A DNA stretch of 64,000 nt, taken from the NCBI RefSeq assembly GCF_035830635.1, contig NZ_JAYMFI010000017.1, forward strand, positions 1-64,000, given 5' to 3'. Source of the DNA: Adlercreutzia shanghongiae. GTDB lineage: Bacteria > Actinomycetota > Coriobacteriia > Coriobacteriales > Eggerthellaceae. The notes beneath the pieces were generated by a model, which did no database searches, had not been told where the DNA came from, and saw only the letters and a list, made by a program, of their open reading frames with translations. The translations under genes and the position numbers were made by a program. Shown one piece after another: positions 50,271 to 59,372 of the stretch (position 1 is the stretch's first letter; each line of letters starts with the position of its first letter).

Positions 50271-52955
50271 ATGACTGCAAGCAACGAGAAGCGCACCCTG
50301 CTCGATCGACGCGCGTTTTTGGCGGCTGCCACGGCCGCTACGGCGTCCATCGGGTTGGCCGGCTGCGCGCCCGAGAACAAGCTCGGGGATACCGGCGCGT
50401 CGTCCAGCGACGCCGCCGAGGGCAACGTCTGGCGCGTCGACGCCGAGCTGACGAGCAAGAACGGTCACTGGCAAACCGCCAGCTGCAACTGGAGCTGCGG
50501 CGGGAAGTGCCTGAACCGGGTGTTCGTGGAGGACAACATCGTCCTGCGCCAGAAGACCGACGATGACCCCGGCGACTCTATCGACTGCCCCCAGCGCCGC
50601 GCCTGCCCGCGCGGGCGTTCCCAGCAGCAGATGGTATTCGGAGCCGACCGCTTGAAGTACCCCATGAAGCGCAAGAACTGGCAGCCGGGCGGCGGGGAGA
50701 ACTCCCAGGGCCACCTGCGCGGCATCGACGAGTGGGAGCGCATCAGCTGGGACGAGGCCACCGACCTCATCGCCGAGGAGTTCAAGCGCGTGAAAGAGAC
50801 CTATGGCAACGAGGCCTTCGTCATGACCCCCGTCACCCACTACCGTGGCGCGGCCTGGTTCATCGACGCCTTCGGAGGCATGACGAACATATTCGACTCG
50901 TCCTCGTTCGGGCCCGCCAACGCCGCATGGCCCGCGCTAGGCGTGGAATACGTCGGCCAGTGCGAGATGAACGACCGCTACGACTTCAAGAACATAGAGC
51001 ATGTGGTGCTGTACGGCATGAACCCGGTATGGGCATCCGCCGGCAACCCCAACTACCACTTGTACACGCACGCCAAAGACGCCGGTGCCGACTTCGTGTA
51101 CGTGGGCCCCTCCTACAATCCGTCGGCCAACCTGTACGAGGCGCGCTGGATTCAGGTGCGCCCCGGCACCGACACCGCCTTCCTGCTGGCCGTGGCCTAC
51201 GAGATGTTCGAGCTCGACGCCCGCGAGGGCGACGTCATCGACTGGGAGTACCTGGAGAAGTATACCTACGGCATCGACGGCGACCACATGGCCCCGGGCG
51301 TGAAGGCGGACGAGAACTTCCGCGACTATCTGTACGGCGCCTATGACAACCAGGTGAAGAACGCCGAGTGGGCCAGCGCCATCTGCGGCGCAACCCCGGA
51401 GGACATTCGCTTCTACGCCGACCTGCTGCGCAAGGGCAACAAGACCTATGTGTTTTTCAGCTACGCCGCGGCCCGCTGCCTGGATGCGGACTGGTGGCTG
51501 CACCTGATGTTCACCACCGCCTGGATGGGCGGGCACGTGGGCAAGTCCGGCGAGGGCTGCTCGGGCTCCTACCATGCCGGTGCCTTCCGCCAGTCGAACC
51601 TGGCGGGCTTCGTGCAGGGCGGCGCGTCAGCCGACTACATGACGGCGAATCCCGTCACGAAGTTCGTGCCCTCTCACGAGCTGTACGACGTCATCATCGA
51701 CGGCGCCCCCTACCATGCCGTGAACATGAACAACTGGATGATGGTGGAGGACGGAGACTACAACCGCATGGAGACCGTCGACCTGCACGTCATGGTGTCC
51801 GACGGCTCGGCGGGCCTGAACAACGCCCCCAACACCAACCGCGGCATCGAGGCTTGGCGCAAGCTTGACTTCGTGGTGAGCACCGGCTGGAGCATGACGC
51901 CCCAATGCTGGTACGCCGACATCGTGTTGCCCATCCAGACCCAGTGGGAGTGGGAGGCCGGACGCGTGTACTCCGAGGGATCCGGCCAGTACACCGACAC
52001 CGAGTCCATCTACCTGACCAAGCGCGTGGTAGAGCCGCTGTACGAGGCCATGGACAACAAGGACATCTGGGACATGGTGGGCGCGAAGCTAGGCCTGACC
52101 GACTTCCGCCTCTCCCCCAACCGCCGCCAGGAGGCCATCGACGAGATTGCCGCAGCCACCTATCTGGACACCGACGGCGAGTGGAAGCCCCTCGTCAGCA
52201 TCACCCAGGAGGATCTGGACCGCTGGGACGTGACCGGCGAGCCCCAGGAGGGTGACAAGATTACGCTGTCCGAACTGGAGGAGAAGGGCATCTGGAAGCT
52301 GCAGCGCGCCGACGGCGACGCCTATAGCGGATACCGCGCCTTCCAGGCCTATATCGACGACCCGGAGGGCAATCCCCGCAGCACTCCCAGCGGCCGTTGG
52401 GAGATCCACAGCCAGGCCCTGGCCGACTTCCTGAACGGCATAGACTACTCCGATGGCTTCAAGTGGCGCCCCTACCCGAACTACAAGCCCGCGAAACGCG
52501 GCTACGAGGAGGGCCAGGACGGCAAGCACAAGTTCCAGGTGTTCAACCCGCACTACATTCGCCGTCAGCACTCCATCAGCGACAACCTTCCGTGGCTGCG
52601 CGAGGGTCTGGAGAACCCGGTGTGGATGAACGCTTCCGACGCGGCCGATCTGGGCATCAAGACCGGCGACACCGTGCGCCTGTTCAACGACACGGGAGCT
52701 GTGCTGCGCCAGGCTTCGGTCACCAACGCCATCATGCCGGGCGTGCTCTCGCTGCCCCACGGCGCATGGATCGACATGGACGAGGATCTGGGCGTGGACC
52801 GCGGCGGCAACCCCAACACGCTCATCCCCTCGCAAACCTCGGGAACCGGCACGAACGGATACAACACGGCCTTGGTGAGCGTCGAGAAGTGGGCCGGCGA
52901 GGCGCTCGAGCGCGACTGCGAGTGGCCCCAGCGCATTATCGACGTCCAGGCATAA
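50271..52955 (+). CDS. Tat-exported molybdopterin oxidoreductase, DMSO reductase family (DmsA-like)
   Basis: The 894-residue protein begins with a twin-arginine signal (DRRAFLAAA, residues 12-20) and a lipobox-like LAGC (Cys32). A 4Fe-4S cluster is expected at Cys72, Cys76, Cys80 and Cys112 (C-x3-C-x3-C, then ACPRGRS). The Mo-bis-MGD domains follow, with a C-terminal molydopterin dinucleotide domain (about 750-890). Members reduce S-oxides, N-oxides, or dehydroxylate catechols and other aromatic compounds in Eggerthellaceae; the substrate is not readable here. RBS GAGGAGGAGAG precedes the ATG. A four-cluster ferredoxin subunit and a TorD-type chaperone follow; no DmsC-type membrane anchor is encoded. 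Confidence 0.88.
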   Translation: MTASNEKRTLLDRRAFLAAATAATASIGLAGCAPENKLGDTGASSSDAAEGNVWRVDAELTSKNGHWQTASCNWSCGGKCLNRVFVEDNIVLRQKTDDDPGDSIDCPQRRACPRGRSQQQMVFGADRLKYPMKRKNWQPGGGENSQGHLRGIDEWERISWDEATDLIAEEFKRVKETYGNEAFVMTPVTHYRGAAWFIDAFGGMTNIFDSSSFGPANAAWPALGVEYVGQCEMNDRYDFKNIEHVVLYGMNPVWASAGNPNYHLYTHAKDAGADFVYVGPSYNPSANLYEARWIQVRPGTDTAFLLAVAYEMFELDAREGDVIDWEYLEKYTYGIDGDHMAPGVKADENFRDYLYGAYDNQVKNAEWASAICGATPEDIRFYADLLRKGNKTYVFFSYAAARCLDADWWLHLMFTTAWMGGHVGKSGEGCSGSYHAGAFRQSNLAGFVQGGASADYMTANPVTKFVPSHELYDVIIDGAPYHAVNMNNWMMVEDGDYNRMETVDLHVMVSDGSAGLNNAPNTNRGIEAWRKLDFVVSTGWSMTPQCWYADIVLPIQTQWEWEAGRVYSEGSGQYTDTESIYLTKRVVEPLYEAMDNKDIWDMVGAKLGLTDFRLSPNRRQEAIDEIAAATYLDTDGEWKPLVSITQEDLDRWDVTGEPQEGDKITLSELEEKGIWKLQRADGDAYSGYRAFQAYIDDPEGNPRSTPSGRWEIHSQALADFLNGIDYSDGFKWRPYPNYKPAKRGYEEGQDGKHKFQVFNPHYIRRQHSISDNLPWLREGLENPVWMNASDAADLGIKTGDTVRLFNDTGAVLRQASVTNAIMPGVLSLPHGAWIDMDEDLGVDRGGNPNTLIPSQTSGTGTNGYNTALVSVEKWAGEALERDCEWPQRIIDVQA

Positions 52956-52968
52956 GGAGAGATGCACC

Positions 52969-53544
52969 ATGAGTATCGGATTTTACTTCGACGAGGCCAA
53001 GTGCATGGGCTGCCGCTCCTGCCAGGTGGCCTGCAAAGACCGCAACAACCTGCCCGTGGGGCAGCTGTTCCGCCACATGATAAGCTACGAGACCGGAACC
53101 TACCCCGACGTGAAAGTGTTCCATCAGGCGAAAACCTGCAACCACTGCGCATCGGCCGCCTGCGTGGCGAACTGCCCCACGGGAGCCATGCAATATGCCG
53201 ACGACGGCGCCGTCGTGCACGACGACGAGGTCTGCATCGGCTGCGGCACCTGCGTGAACTCCTGCCCCTACGAGGTGCCCCTGCTGGACGAGGCCGAGAG
53301 CATCGCGCGCAAGTGCGACAGCTGCAAGGCCCTGCGCGACGCCGGCATGAACCCGGTCTGCGTAGACGCGTGCCCCATGCGCTGCCTCGACTTCGGAGAG
53401 ATCGGCGATCTCAAGGCGAAGTACGGAGACTTCGACGCGAAGCGGCCCTACCTGCCTTCACCCGACATGACGAGCCCCTCCACCATGATCAAGCCCCGGA
53501 CCGGCATCGGGGCCGACTCAGAGATCGCCTTCGTCATCCTTTAG
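52969..53544 (+). CDS. Four-cluster ferredoxin subunit (DmsB-like)
   Basis: The 191-residue protein has four Cys groups (CMGCRSCQVACKD, CNHCASAACVANCP, CIGCGTCVNSCP, CDSCK...CVDACP) that would hold four 4Fe-4S clusters, as in DmsB. It has no signal peptide and would travel with the catalytic subunit through the Tat path. It starts 13 bases after the catalytic gene. With no anchor gene, the electron donor must be another membrane protein or soluble donor. Confidence 0.92.
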   Translation: MSIGFYFDEAKCMGCRSCQVACKDRNNLPVGQLFRHMISYETGTYPDVKVFHQAKTCNHCASAACVANCPTGAMQYADDGAVVHDDEVCIGCGTCVNSCPYEVPLLDEAESIARKCDSCKALRDAGMNPVCVDACPMRCLDFGEIGDLKAKYGDFDAKRPYLPSPDMTSPSTMIKPRTGIGADSEIAFVIL

Positions 53545-53560
53545 CCCTCCCTGTTTCCTT

Positions 53561-53589
53561 CGGCCCCGCACCCCCTCCCTGCGGGGCCG
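53561..53589 (+). terminator. Hairpin between the ferredoxin subunit and chaperone genes
   Basis: CGGCCCCGCA (53561-53570) and TGCGGGGCCG (53580-53589) pair perfectly over 10 bases around a 9-base pyrimidine loop. No T-run follows, so it may lower expression of the chaperone rather than end the transcript. Confidence 0.5.
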
Positions 53590-53656
53590 AACTTCCCCAT
53601 CCGCCAGAACGCGCGGGCCGCTCCTGCAGCCCGCGCCGTCCTTTCCAGGAGGAGTC

Positions 53657-54358
53657 ATGACCGCCATCAATTCCCGCGAGGACCTTTCGGTCTATCTGGC
53701 CGCGCGCAGCTACTTGTACCGCTTCTTCCAGAGCCTCTTCGGCGCGGAGCCCACACCAGAAGCGCTGGGCGCTTACAATGCCGAACTCACAGATGCCTGC
53801 CTTGAGGCCCTCTCGGTTGACGAGAATGTCCGAGGGCCGTTTCGCCGACGCCTCCAGACTGTGGCGCGCGACGCCCAGAATGTTGCCGCGGACCTGAGGA
53901 GCGCCTACACCGTCCTGTTCGTTGGCCCCGGCGAGCCGGCAGGGTCGCCCTGGGAATCCCTCCACCGGGGCGTAGAGCGACGCTTGTTCACAGATGTGAC
54001 CCTCGCCGTTCGACGCGCTTTCAAGGCCCAGGGGCTCACACCGCAGCTGGGACCGGGGGTGGCCGACGACGCCCTGGCGCTGGAGCTGGACTTCCTGGCC
54101 GCGCTTGCCCTGCGTGCCCAATCGGCTCTGAGCGGCGGGGAGGGCGGCGGAGGACTCGTTCCAGAGGACGCTCGCGCGCCGCTGGCCGCGAGCCGCCAGT
54201 TCCTCGCCGATCACCTTAACCAGTGGGTCGACGCCCTCCGCCAGTGCGTTGTCGACGCCGATTCCACCGGATTTTACGCGGATGCCACCGGCCTGCTCGT
54301 CGACTTCTGTGCCCTCGACGAGCAGGCCCTGGCCCGACTGACGGACGAGGCCGCCTAG
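53657..54358 (+). CDS. TorD/DmsD-family maturation chaperone
   Basis: The 233-residue all-helical protein has the family pattern: a hydrophobic YLAARSYLYRFFQSLFG start, YTVLFVGPGEPAGSPWESLHRG (the conserved proline-rich loop), and a final helix bundle. Such chaperones bind the Tat signal of the molybdoenzyme and help load the cofactor. It ends on four bases shared with the convergent glpK gene. GGAGG precedes the ATG. Confidence 0.85.
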   Translation: MTAINSREDLSVYLAARSYLYRFFQSLFGAEPTPEALGAYNAELTDACLEALSVDENVRGPFRRRLQTVARDAQNVAADLRSAYTVLFVGPGEPAGSPWESLHRGVERRLFTDVTLAVRRAFKAQGLTPQLGPGVADDALALELDFLAALALRAQSALSGGEGGGGLVPEDARAPLAASRQFLADHLNQWVDALRQCVVDADSTGFYADATGLLVDFCALDEQALARLTDEAA

Positions 54359-55845
54359 CTGCGAATGCGGGCGACGGCCTGATGCCAGGCGGCGAGGCGG
54401 GAGGCGCGTGTCGCCTCGTCGAAGGTGGGCAGGAAGCGGTCCTCCCCCTCCCTAAGCGCGAGCAGCTCCTCGATGCTCTCCCAAAAGCCCGTGGCCAGAC
54501 CGGCGAGGTAGGCAGCGCCGAGGGCGGTGGTCTCGGCGTTGTCCGGGCGGCGCAGGGGCACGCCGAGCATGTCGGACTGGAACTGCATGAGGAAGTCGTT
54601 GGCCGAGGCTCCCCCGTCGACGTTCAGCACGCTGGGCGGCATGCCGGCGTCCTCGGCCATGGCCTGGGCCAAGTCGCACACCTGGTAGGCAAGGGCCTCC
54701 AAGGCGGCGCGCACGATATGGGCGCGGCCCGTGCCACGCGTAAGGCCCAGAATGGCGCCGCGGGCCTCGGCGTCCCACCAGGGCGCGCCCAGGCCGGTGA
54801 AGGCGGGCACGACGAAAACGCCGTCAGCGGAGGGCACGCTGCGGGCGATGGCGTCGGTGTCGGAGGCGCGCTCGATGATGCCGAGCTCGTCGCGCAGCCA
54901 CTGGATGAGGGCGCCGGCCACAAAGACACTGCCCTCGAGGGCGTATTCGGTGCCAACGGTGCCCGGCGCCGAGGCGGCCACCGTGGCCACAAGCCCGTTA
55001 CGGCTCGCGCAAACCTCGTGGCCGGTGTGCATGAGCAGAAAGCAGCCAGTGCCGTAGGTGTTCTTCGCCTGGCCCGCATGGAAGCAGCACTGGCCGAAGA
55101 GCGCCGCCTGCTGGTCGCCCGCCACGCCGCGGATGGGCACGCCCTGCACGATGCCCGGGTTCGCCGTGGTGCCGAAGTCGCCAGCCGAGGGGCGCACCTC
55201 GGGGAGGATGGCCTCGGGAATGCCGAAGAGCTTGAGCAGGAAGGGATCCCAGCGGCCCTCGTGAATGTTGTAGAGCATGGTGCGGCTCGCGTTGGTCACA
55301 TCGGTGGCGTGCACGGCCCCGTAGGTGAGCTTCCAGATAAGCCAGCTGTCCACCGTGCCGAAGGCGAGCTCGCCGGCCTCGGCGCGCTCGCGGGCACCGG
55401 GCACCTCGCCTAAGATCCAGGCGAGCTTGCTGGCGGAGAAGTACGCATCGGGAATGAGCCCCGTGCGCGCGGTAATCTCGGCGGATGTGGCCGCATCACT
55501 GGCGATGGCCTCCACCATGGGGGCGGTGCGGCGGCACTGCCAGACGATGGCGTTCATAATCGGCTCGCCGGTGGCGCGGTCCCACACGATGGTGGTTTCG
55601 CGCTGGTTGGTGATGCCGATGGAGTCGATTTCGGCGGTATCCACGTTCGACGACAAGATGAGCTCGGTAAGAGCCCCTAGCTGCGAAGAGAGGATGTCCT
55701 GGGGGTCATGCTCGACCCAGCCGGGCTGCGGGTAGATTTGCGGAAAGGGACGCTGCACGGAAGCGACGAGGTGGCCGGCATGATCGATGAGCATGGCACG
55801 GGAGGACGTGGTGCCTTGGTCAAGGGCGATGATGTACTTCTTCAT
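54355..55845 (-). CDS. glpK: Glycerol kinase
   Basis: The 496-residue protein has the FGGY kinase motifs: ALDQGTTSSRA (residues 6-16), NQRETT and the C-terminal VDGGASANDFLMQFQSD. It makes glycerol 3-phosphate. The usual length is about 500. The ATG at 55845 follows AGGAGT; an in-frame ATG 32 codons before would translate the palindromic element upstream. No glpF or glpD is in the window. Confidence 0.96.
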   Translation of the reverse strand: MKKYIIALDQGTTSSRAMLIDHAGHLVASVQRPFPQIYPQPGWVEHDPQDILSSQLGALTELILSSNVDTAEIDSIGITNQRETTIVWDRATGEPIMNAIVWQCRRTAPMVEAIASDAATSAEITARTGLIPDAYFSASKLAWILGEVPGARERAEAGELAFGTVDSWLIWKLTYGAVHATDVTNASRTMLYNIHEGRWDPFLLKLFGIPEAILPEVRPSAGDFGTTANPGIVQGVPIRGVAGDQQAALFGQCCFHAGQAKNTYGTGCFLLMHTGHEVCASRNGLVATVAASAPGTVGTEYALEGSVFVAGALIQWLRDELGIIERASDTDAIARSVPSADGVFVVPAFTGLGAPWWDAEARGAILGLTRGTGRAHIVRAALEALAYQVCDLAQAMAEDAGMPPSVLNVDGGASANDFLMQFQSDMLGVPLRRPDNAETTALGAAYLAGLATGFWESIEELLALREGEDRFLPTFDEATRASRLAAWHQAVARIRS

Positions 55846-55890
55846 GGGACTCCTCTTGTTGCTGCTTGCGGCGCACCGCCGGTCGGGCCA

Positions 55891-55990
55891 CGGGGTAATG
55901 CTCAGTCGCTCAAACAGTCCTCGCTCGGCAGAACAGGACATTCAGTCCTGTTCTGTTCGCTGCGGAACTCGCTTGGTGAGCACTACCCCG
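55891..55990. repeat. Structured palindromic element, family 1, copy C
   Basis: The outer arms CGGGGTAATGCTCA (55891-55904) and TGAGCACTACCCCG (55977-55990) pair at 13 of 14 positions. The inner stem AGAACAGGAC/GTCCTGTTCT (55930-55939 with 55945-55954) has the loop ATTCA. Conserved interior: TCGCTCAAACAGTCCTCGCT and TTCGCTGCGGAACTCGCTTG. It lies 20 bases past the hydrolase stop and 46 before the glpK ATG. Confidence 0.9.
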
Positions 55991-56009
55991 CGTCCCTCTG
56001 CGCTCTACC

Positions 56010-57026
56010 TCAATTGTACAGATTGATCCAGCTCAGGATGTACTCGTACACCTCTTCCTTGCCGAGCTCGTTTAAGATCTCGTGGCGCATGCCCGGAAAG
56101 AGACGCAGGGTGACATTCTCGGCGCCGGCGCGCTCCATGGACTCGGCGGCTTTCGCCACGCCGCGGCCGCAATCCCCCACCGGGTCGGCGTCGCCGGCCA
56201 CGAAGAGCAGCGGCAGGTCGTGGGGCGTGGCGCGGTAGGCCGCCGGGCTGTTGGCGCGGGCCGCCAGCGCGGTCAGGGTGGCGTAGGCGCCGGCCGAGAA
56301 CATGAAGCCCGCGCGCTCGTCGGCCATGAAGGCATCGGCCACCGCAGGATCGCGCGAGAGCCAGTCGAAGGGCGTGCGGGCGTCCTTCACCGCGCGGCTG
56401 TAGGCGCCGTCGGCCAGGCTGTGCAAAAGCTTGCTCTTGTAATCGGCGCCGCGCACCTTCGCGATAGCGCGGGCCAGCACATTGCCCGCCGCGGCCACCA
56501 CCTCGGGCTGGTTCGCCGTGCCGCAGATGACCGCGCCGGCAAGGCCCTCGCCGAAACGGGGCAGGTAGTTGCGCAGCACAAGCGAGCCCATGGAGTGTCC
56601 GAACACGAAGTAGGGCGTGCCGGCAACCACCTGGGCCGTCACGAGGGTGCGCAGCATGTTCGCGTCTTCGATCATGGCATCGGCGCCGGTTTCCGCATCC
56701 ACCATGCCGAGGTTGTCGGCCGCGGCGGTCCAGCCGTGGCCGATATGGTCGTGGCCGGCCACCAGGTAGCCCTCGCCGGCCAAAAAGCGGGCGAAGTCGT
56801 CGTAGCGATCGATGTGCTCGGCCATGCCGTGAATGAGCTGTACAACACCGCGCGGCTTGAAGCAGCCGAGCGTGGCGCCGTCGGCACCCGCATGCGCGCG
56901 CTTGAGAGCAGCGGGAATCCACAGCACGGCACGGACCGCGCTTTTCCCGTCGGCGGATTCGAAGGTGAAATCGGTGCGGCCCACCGTGCCGTCCTTCGGC
57001 GCGACGGTCTCTCTCGGCTGGCTCAT
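56010..57026 (-). CDS. Alpha/beta hydrolase, monoacylglycerol-lipase-like
   Basis: The 338-residue protein has the hydrolase triad pattern: Ser in GHSMGS (about residue 150), Asp in VAGDADPVG and His in FPGMRHEIL, plus VQLIHGMAEHIDRYDDFA typical of serine aminopeptidase S33/monoacylglycerol lipases. Release of glycerol from lipids would fit the neighbouring glycerol kinase; the link is inference. The start ATG at 57026 overlaps the stop of the Sua5-type gene by four bases. It has no signal peptide. Confidence 0.85.
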   Translation of the reverse strand: MSQPRETVAPKDGTVGRTDFTFESADGKSAVRAVLWIPAALKRAHAGADGATLGCFKPRGVVQLIHGMAEHIDRYDDFARFLAGEGYLVAGHDHIGHGWTAAADNLGMVDAETGADAMIEDANMLRTLVTAQVVAGTPYFVFGHSMGSLVLRNYLPRFGEGLAGAVICGTANQPEVVAAAGNVLARAIAKVRGADYKSKLLHSLADGAYSRAVKDARTPFDWLSRDPAVADAFMADERAGFMFSAGAYATLTALAARANSPAAYRATPHDLPLLFVAGDADPVGDCGRGVAKAAESMERAGAENVTLRLFPGMRHEILNELGKEEVYEYILSWINLYN

Positions 57027-57661
57027 GACAGCGCTCCTTTCAGCACATCCCAGGACAAGGCCCCCTCGCGCAGCATGCGCGGGTGTTCTTCCGTGCAGTC
57101 TAGCACCGTGGAGGGCAGCACAGGTCCATTCGTTGGCGAAACGTGGGACGCCGTCAAGGCGCTCTCGGCATCCGACGGCAGATAGAGGCCGGCCGTAGCC
57201 GCCACCAGCGCCGGGTCCAAAGCGGAAGCATCGCCAGTGGCAGGCGCGCCGGAGAAGTTGGCCGAGGTGACGGCCAAGGGGCATCCCGCGGCGCGGATCA
57301 ACGCCAGGGCGACGGCGCTGTCGGGCATGCGCAGACCGATGGTTCCCGCTGCCGATTGGAAGGCCCGGGGCACCGTGTCGGCAGCGCGCACCACCAAGGT
57401 GAGCGCCCCCGGCCAGAAAGCGCGAGCCAACTGGCGCGCATAGGTGGGTACTGCCGCGCCGTACACGTCCAAGCTGGCCGACCCGTCCACGAGCCATGCC
57501 ACCGGCTTGCCACCGTCGCGGTGCTTCAACCGGTACAGCCCGTCGGGCACCCGCGCGGCTGCCACCGACACGCCCACGCCGAACACGGTGTCGGTGGGCA
57601 GCACCACCGCCTCGCCCGCGGCCAGGGCCGCGCAGGCCTCATCGAGCGTCAGCATCTTCAT
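57023..57661 (-). CDS. L-threonylcarbamoyladenylate synthase (Sua5/YciO/YrdC family)
   Basis: The 212-residue protein has the YrdC core: LPTDTVFGVGVSV (residues 21-33), LKHRDGGKPVAWL and PGALTLVV, ending with PLAVTSANFSG. It makes the threonylcarbamoyl-AMP used for the t6A base of tRNAs that read ANN codons. It may be TsaC-type since the Sua5 C-terminal domain is absent; the end is 20-30 residues longer than a bare YrdC domain. It overlaps the flavoprotein gene by 23 bases. Confidence 0.88.
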   Translation of the reverse strand: MKMLTLDEACAALAAGEAVVLPTDTVFGVGVSVAAARVPDGLYRLKHRDGGKPVAWLVDGSASLDVYGAAVPTYARQLARAFWPGALTLVVRAADTVPRAFQSAAGTIGLRMPDSAVALALIRAAGCPLAVTSANFSGAPATGDASALDPALVAATAGLYLPSDAESALTASHVSPTNGPVLPSTVLDCTEEHPRMLREGALSWDVLKGALS

Positions 57662-59372
57662 CGGATACCCCCTCGGCTACTCGATCGGCCACGATGGCCT
57701 CGGCCACGCGCAGGCCGTCCACAGCGGCGCTGGTGATGCCGCCGGCATAGCCCGCGCCCTCGCCGCAAGGGTACAAGCCGGCGATGTTCGATTGGAAGCG
57801 ATTGTCGCGCACGATGCGCACGGGACTGGAGCTGCGGGCCTCCACGGCGGTCATAACCGCGCCCGGATACGCGAAACCGCGCAGCTTGCGGTCGAGCATC
57901 GGCAGCGCCTCGGCCATGGCCTCGGTCACGAAAGCGGGCAGGCAGTCGCGCAGATCGCACCACGCCACGCCGCGCGGATAGGTGGGGTCCACGGCCGCAG
58001 GTGCCGATCCGACAGCCGCGGCAGCGACGCAACCGGCACTCGCACCGGCGTCCCCCGCCAGGAAGTCGCCCACGGTTTGGGCCGGAGCCGTGAACGCCGC
58101 GCGCGGGGGGCACGCCCCCGCTTCTTCTCTGCCGCCGACGGCAGCGGGCAGGCCGCATCCCAACCGATAAGCGGCCCGTTCCAGCTGCCGCTGAAAGACC
58201 ACCCCTTCCAGAGGATCGTCACCGGGCAGGTCGTCGGGGCGCACCTCCACCAGCAGCGCTGCGTTCGCGTTCGCGCCGGCGCGGGCATGGCGGCTCATGC
58301 CGTTCACGCACAGATGGCCCTCCTCGCTGGCGGCGGCCACCACCTCCCCGCCGGGGCACATGCAAAACGTATACACACCGCGGTCGTCGGCGGTCTTCAC
58401 CGCCAGCTTGTAATCGGCGGCCCCGAGCGCCGGATGATTCGCCGAGGGGCCGCACTGAGCCTCGTTGATGAGCGCCTGGGGGTGCTCGATGCGCACGCCG
58501 ACGGCAAAAGGCTTGCGCTCGAGCGCCGCCCCCGCCTCGCGCACCATCGCGAAGGTATCGCGTGCCGAGTGCCCGCAGGCCAGTACCGCGCAGTCGGCGC
58601 CGACCGTCTCTTCGGCGCCCGTCCGCTCGTCGACGAGCCGCGCGCCCGCCACGCGCCCCTCCTCGACCTCCAACCCGGCGAGCCGTGTGAGGAACCGCAC
58701 CTCTCCCCCGGCCGCCTCAATGGCGCAGCGCAAGTTGCGCACGACGCCCACCAGCAGATCGGTGCCGATATGGGGCTTGGCATCCACGAGAATATCCTCG
58801 GGAGCCCCCGCCTCGACGAACGTCTCGAGCACGTGGCGAATATGGGGGCTTTTGATACCCGTGTTCAGCTTGCCGTCGGAAAAGGTGCCCGCCCCGCCCT
58901 CGCCGAACTGGATGTTCGTGCGCGTATCGAGCGGAGCTCCGTCGTTGAAGGCCTCGACGATTTCCACACGTTCGTCCACTGCGGCGCCGCGCTCTACCAC
59001 GAGGGGACGCAGCCCCGCACGGGCCAAATACAGCGCGCAGAAAAGGCCCGCGGGACCGGTGCCCACCACAAGGGGGCGCGGGCCGTCCAGCTCAACGCAG
59101 GGCACCTCCAAAGACTCGGCGGCCTCATAGACCTTGACGGAAACGCCCTTCGCGGGACGCGCCTCAACACCTTCCGCCAAGGCGACGGCAACCGTCACCA
59201 CGCCGTGCACCTTCGACTTCTTCCGCGCATCGATGGAGCGCTTGAGCAGCTTGAGCGTCATCAGAGAGCCCGGCTTCACGCCCAGGCCCCGGGCCACCTC
59301 TTTTTTGAGCAACGCCGCGTTCTTCGGCAAGAGGGCGTCGAGGGAGACCGGCAGATTCGATACTTGGATCAT
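57639..59372 (-). CDS. FAD-dependent oxidoreductase, COG2509 family
   Basis: The 577-residue protein has an N-terminal alpha/beta domain (about 1-90, with KSVHGVVTV-like sequence KKSKVHGVVTVAVALAEG), a GxGPAG FAD-binding motif VGTGPAGLFCALYLA at about 100-115, and the C-terminal segments GVAWCDLRDCLPAFV and LYPCGEGAGYAGGITSAAVDG typical of COG2509 flavoproteins. Family members are of uncertain function. The ATG at 59372 overlaps the next gene's stop by four bases (ATGA). The middle region has a Pro/Ala-rich stretch (about 450-495) that looks like an insertion. Confidence 0.82.
   Translation of the reverse strand: MIQVSNLPVSLDALLPKNAALLKKEVARGLGVKPGSLMTLKLLKRSIDARKKSKVHGVVTVAVALAEGVEARPAKGVSVKVYEAAESLEVPCVELDGPRPLVVGTGPAGLFCALYLARAGLRPLVVERGAAVDERVEIVEAFNDGAPLDTRTNIQFGEGGAGTFSDGKLNTGIKSPHIRHVLETFVEAGAPEDILVDAKPHIGTDLLVGVVRNLRCAIEAAGGEVRFLTRLAGLEVEEGRVAGARLVDERTGAEETVGADCAVLACGHSARDTFAMVREAGAALERKPFAVGVRIEHPQALINEAQCGPSANHPALGAADYKLAVKTADDRGVYTFCMCPGGEVVAAASEEGHLCVNGMSRHARAGANANAALLVEVRPDDLPGDDPLEGVVFQRQLERAAYRLGCGLPAAVGGREEAGACPPRAAFTAPAQTVGDFLAGDAGASAGCVAAAAVGSAPAAVDPTYPRGVAWCDLRDCLPAFVTEAMAEALPMLDRKLRGFAYPGAVMTAVEARSSSPVRIVRDNRFQSNIAGLYPCGEGAGYAGGITSAAVDGLRVAEAIVADRVAEGVSDEDADAR

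Noticed and set aside
54358..55845. Earlier glpK start through copy C of the repeat
   Set aside because: The ATG at 55845 has a strong ribosome site and matches the family start; the extension translates the palindromic element.
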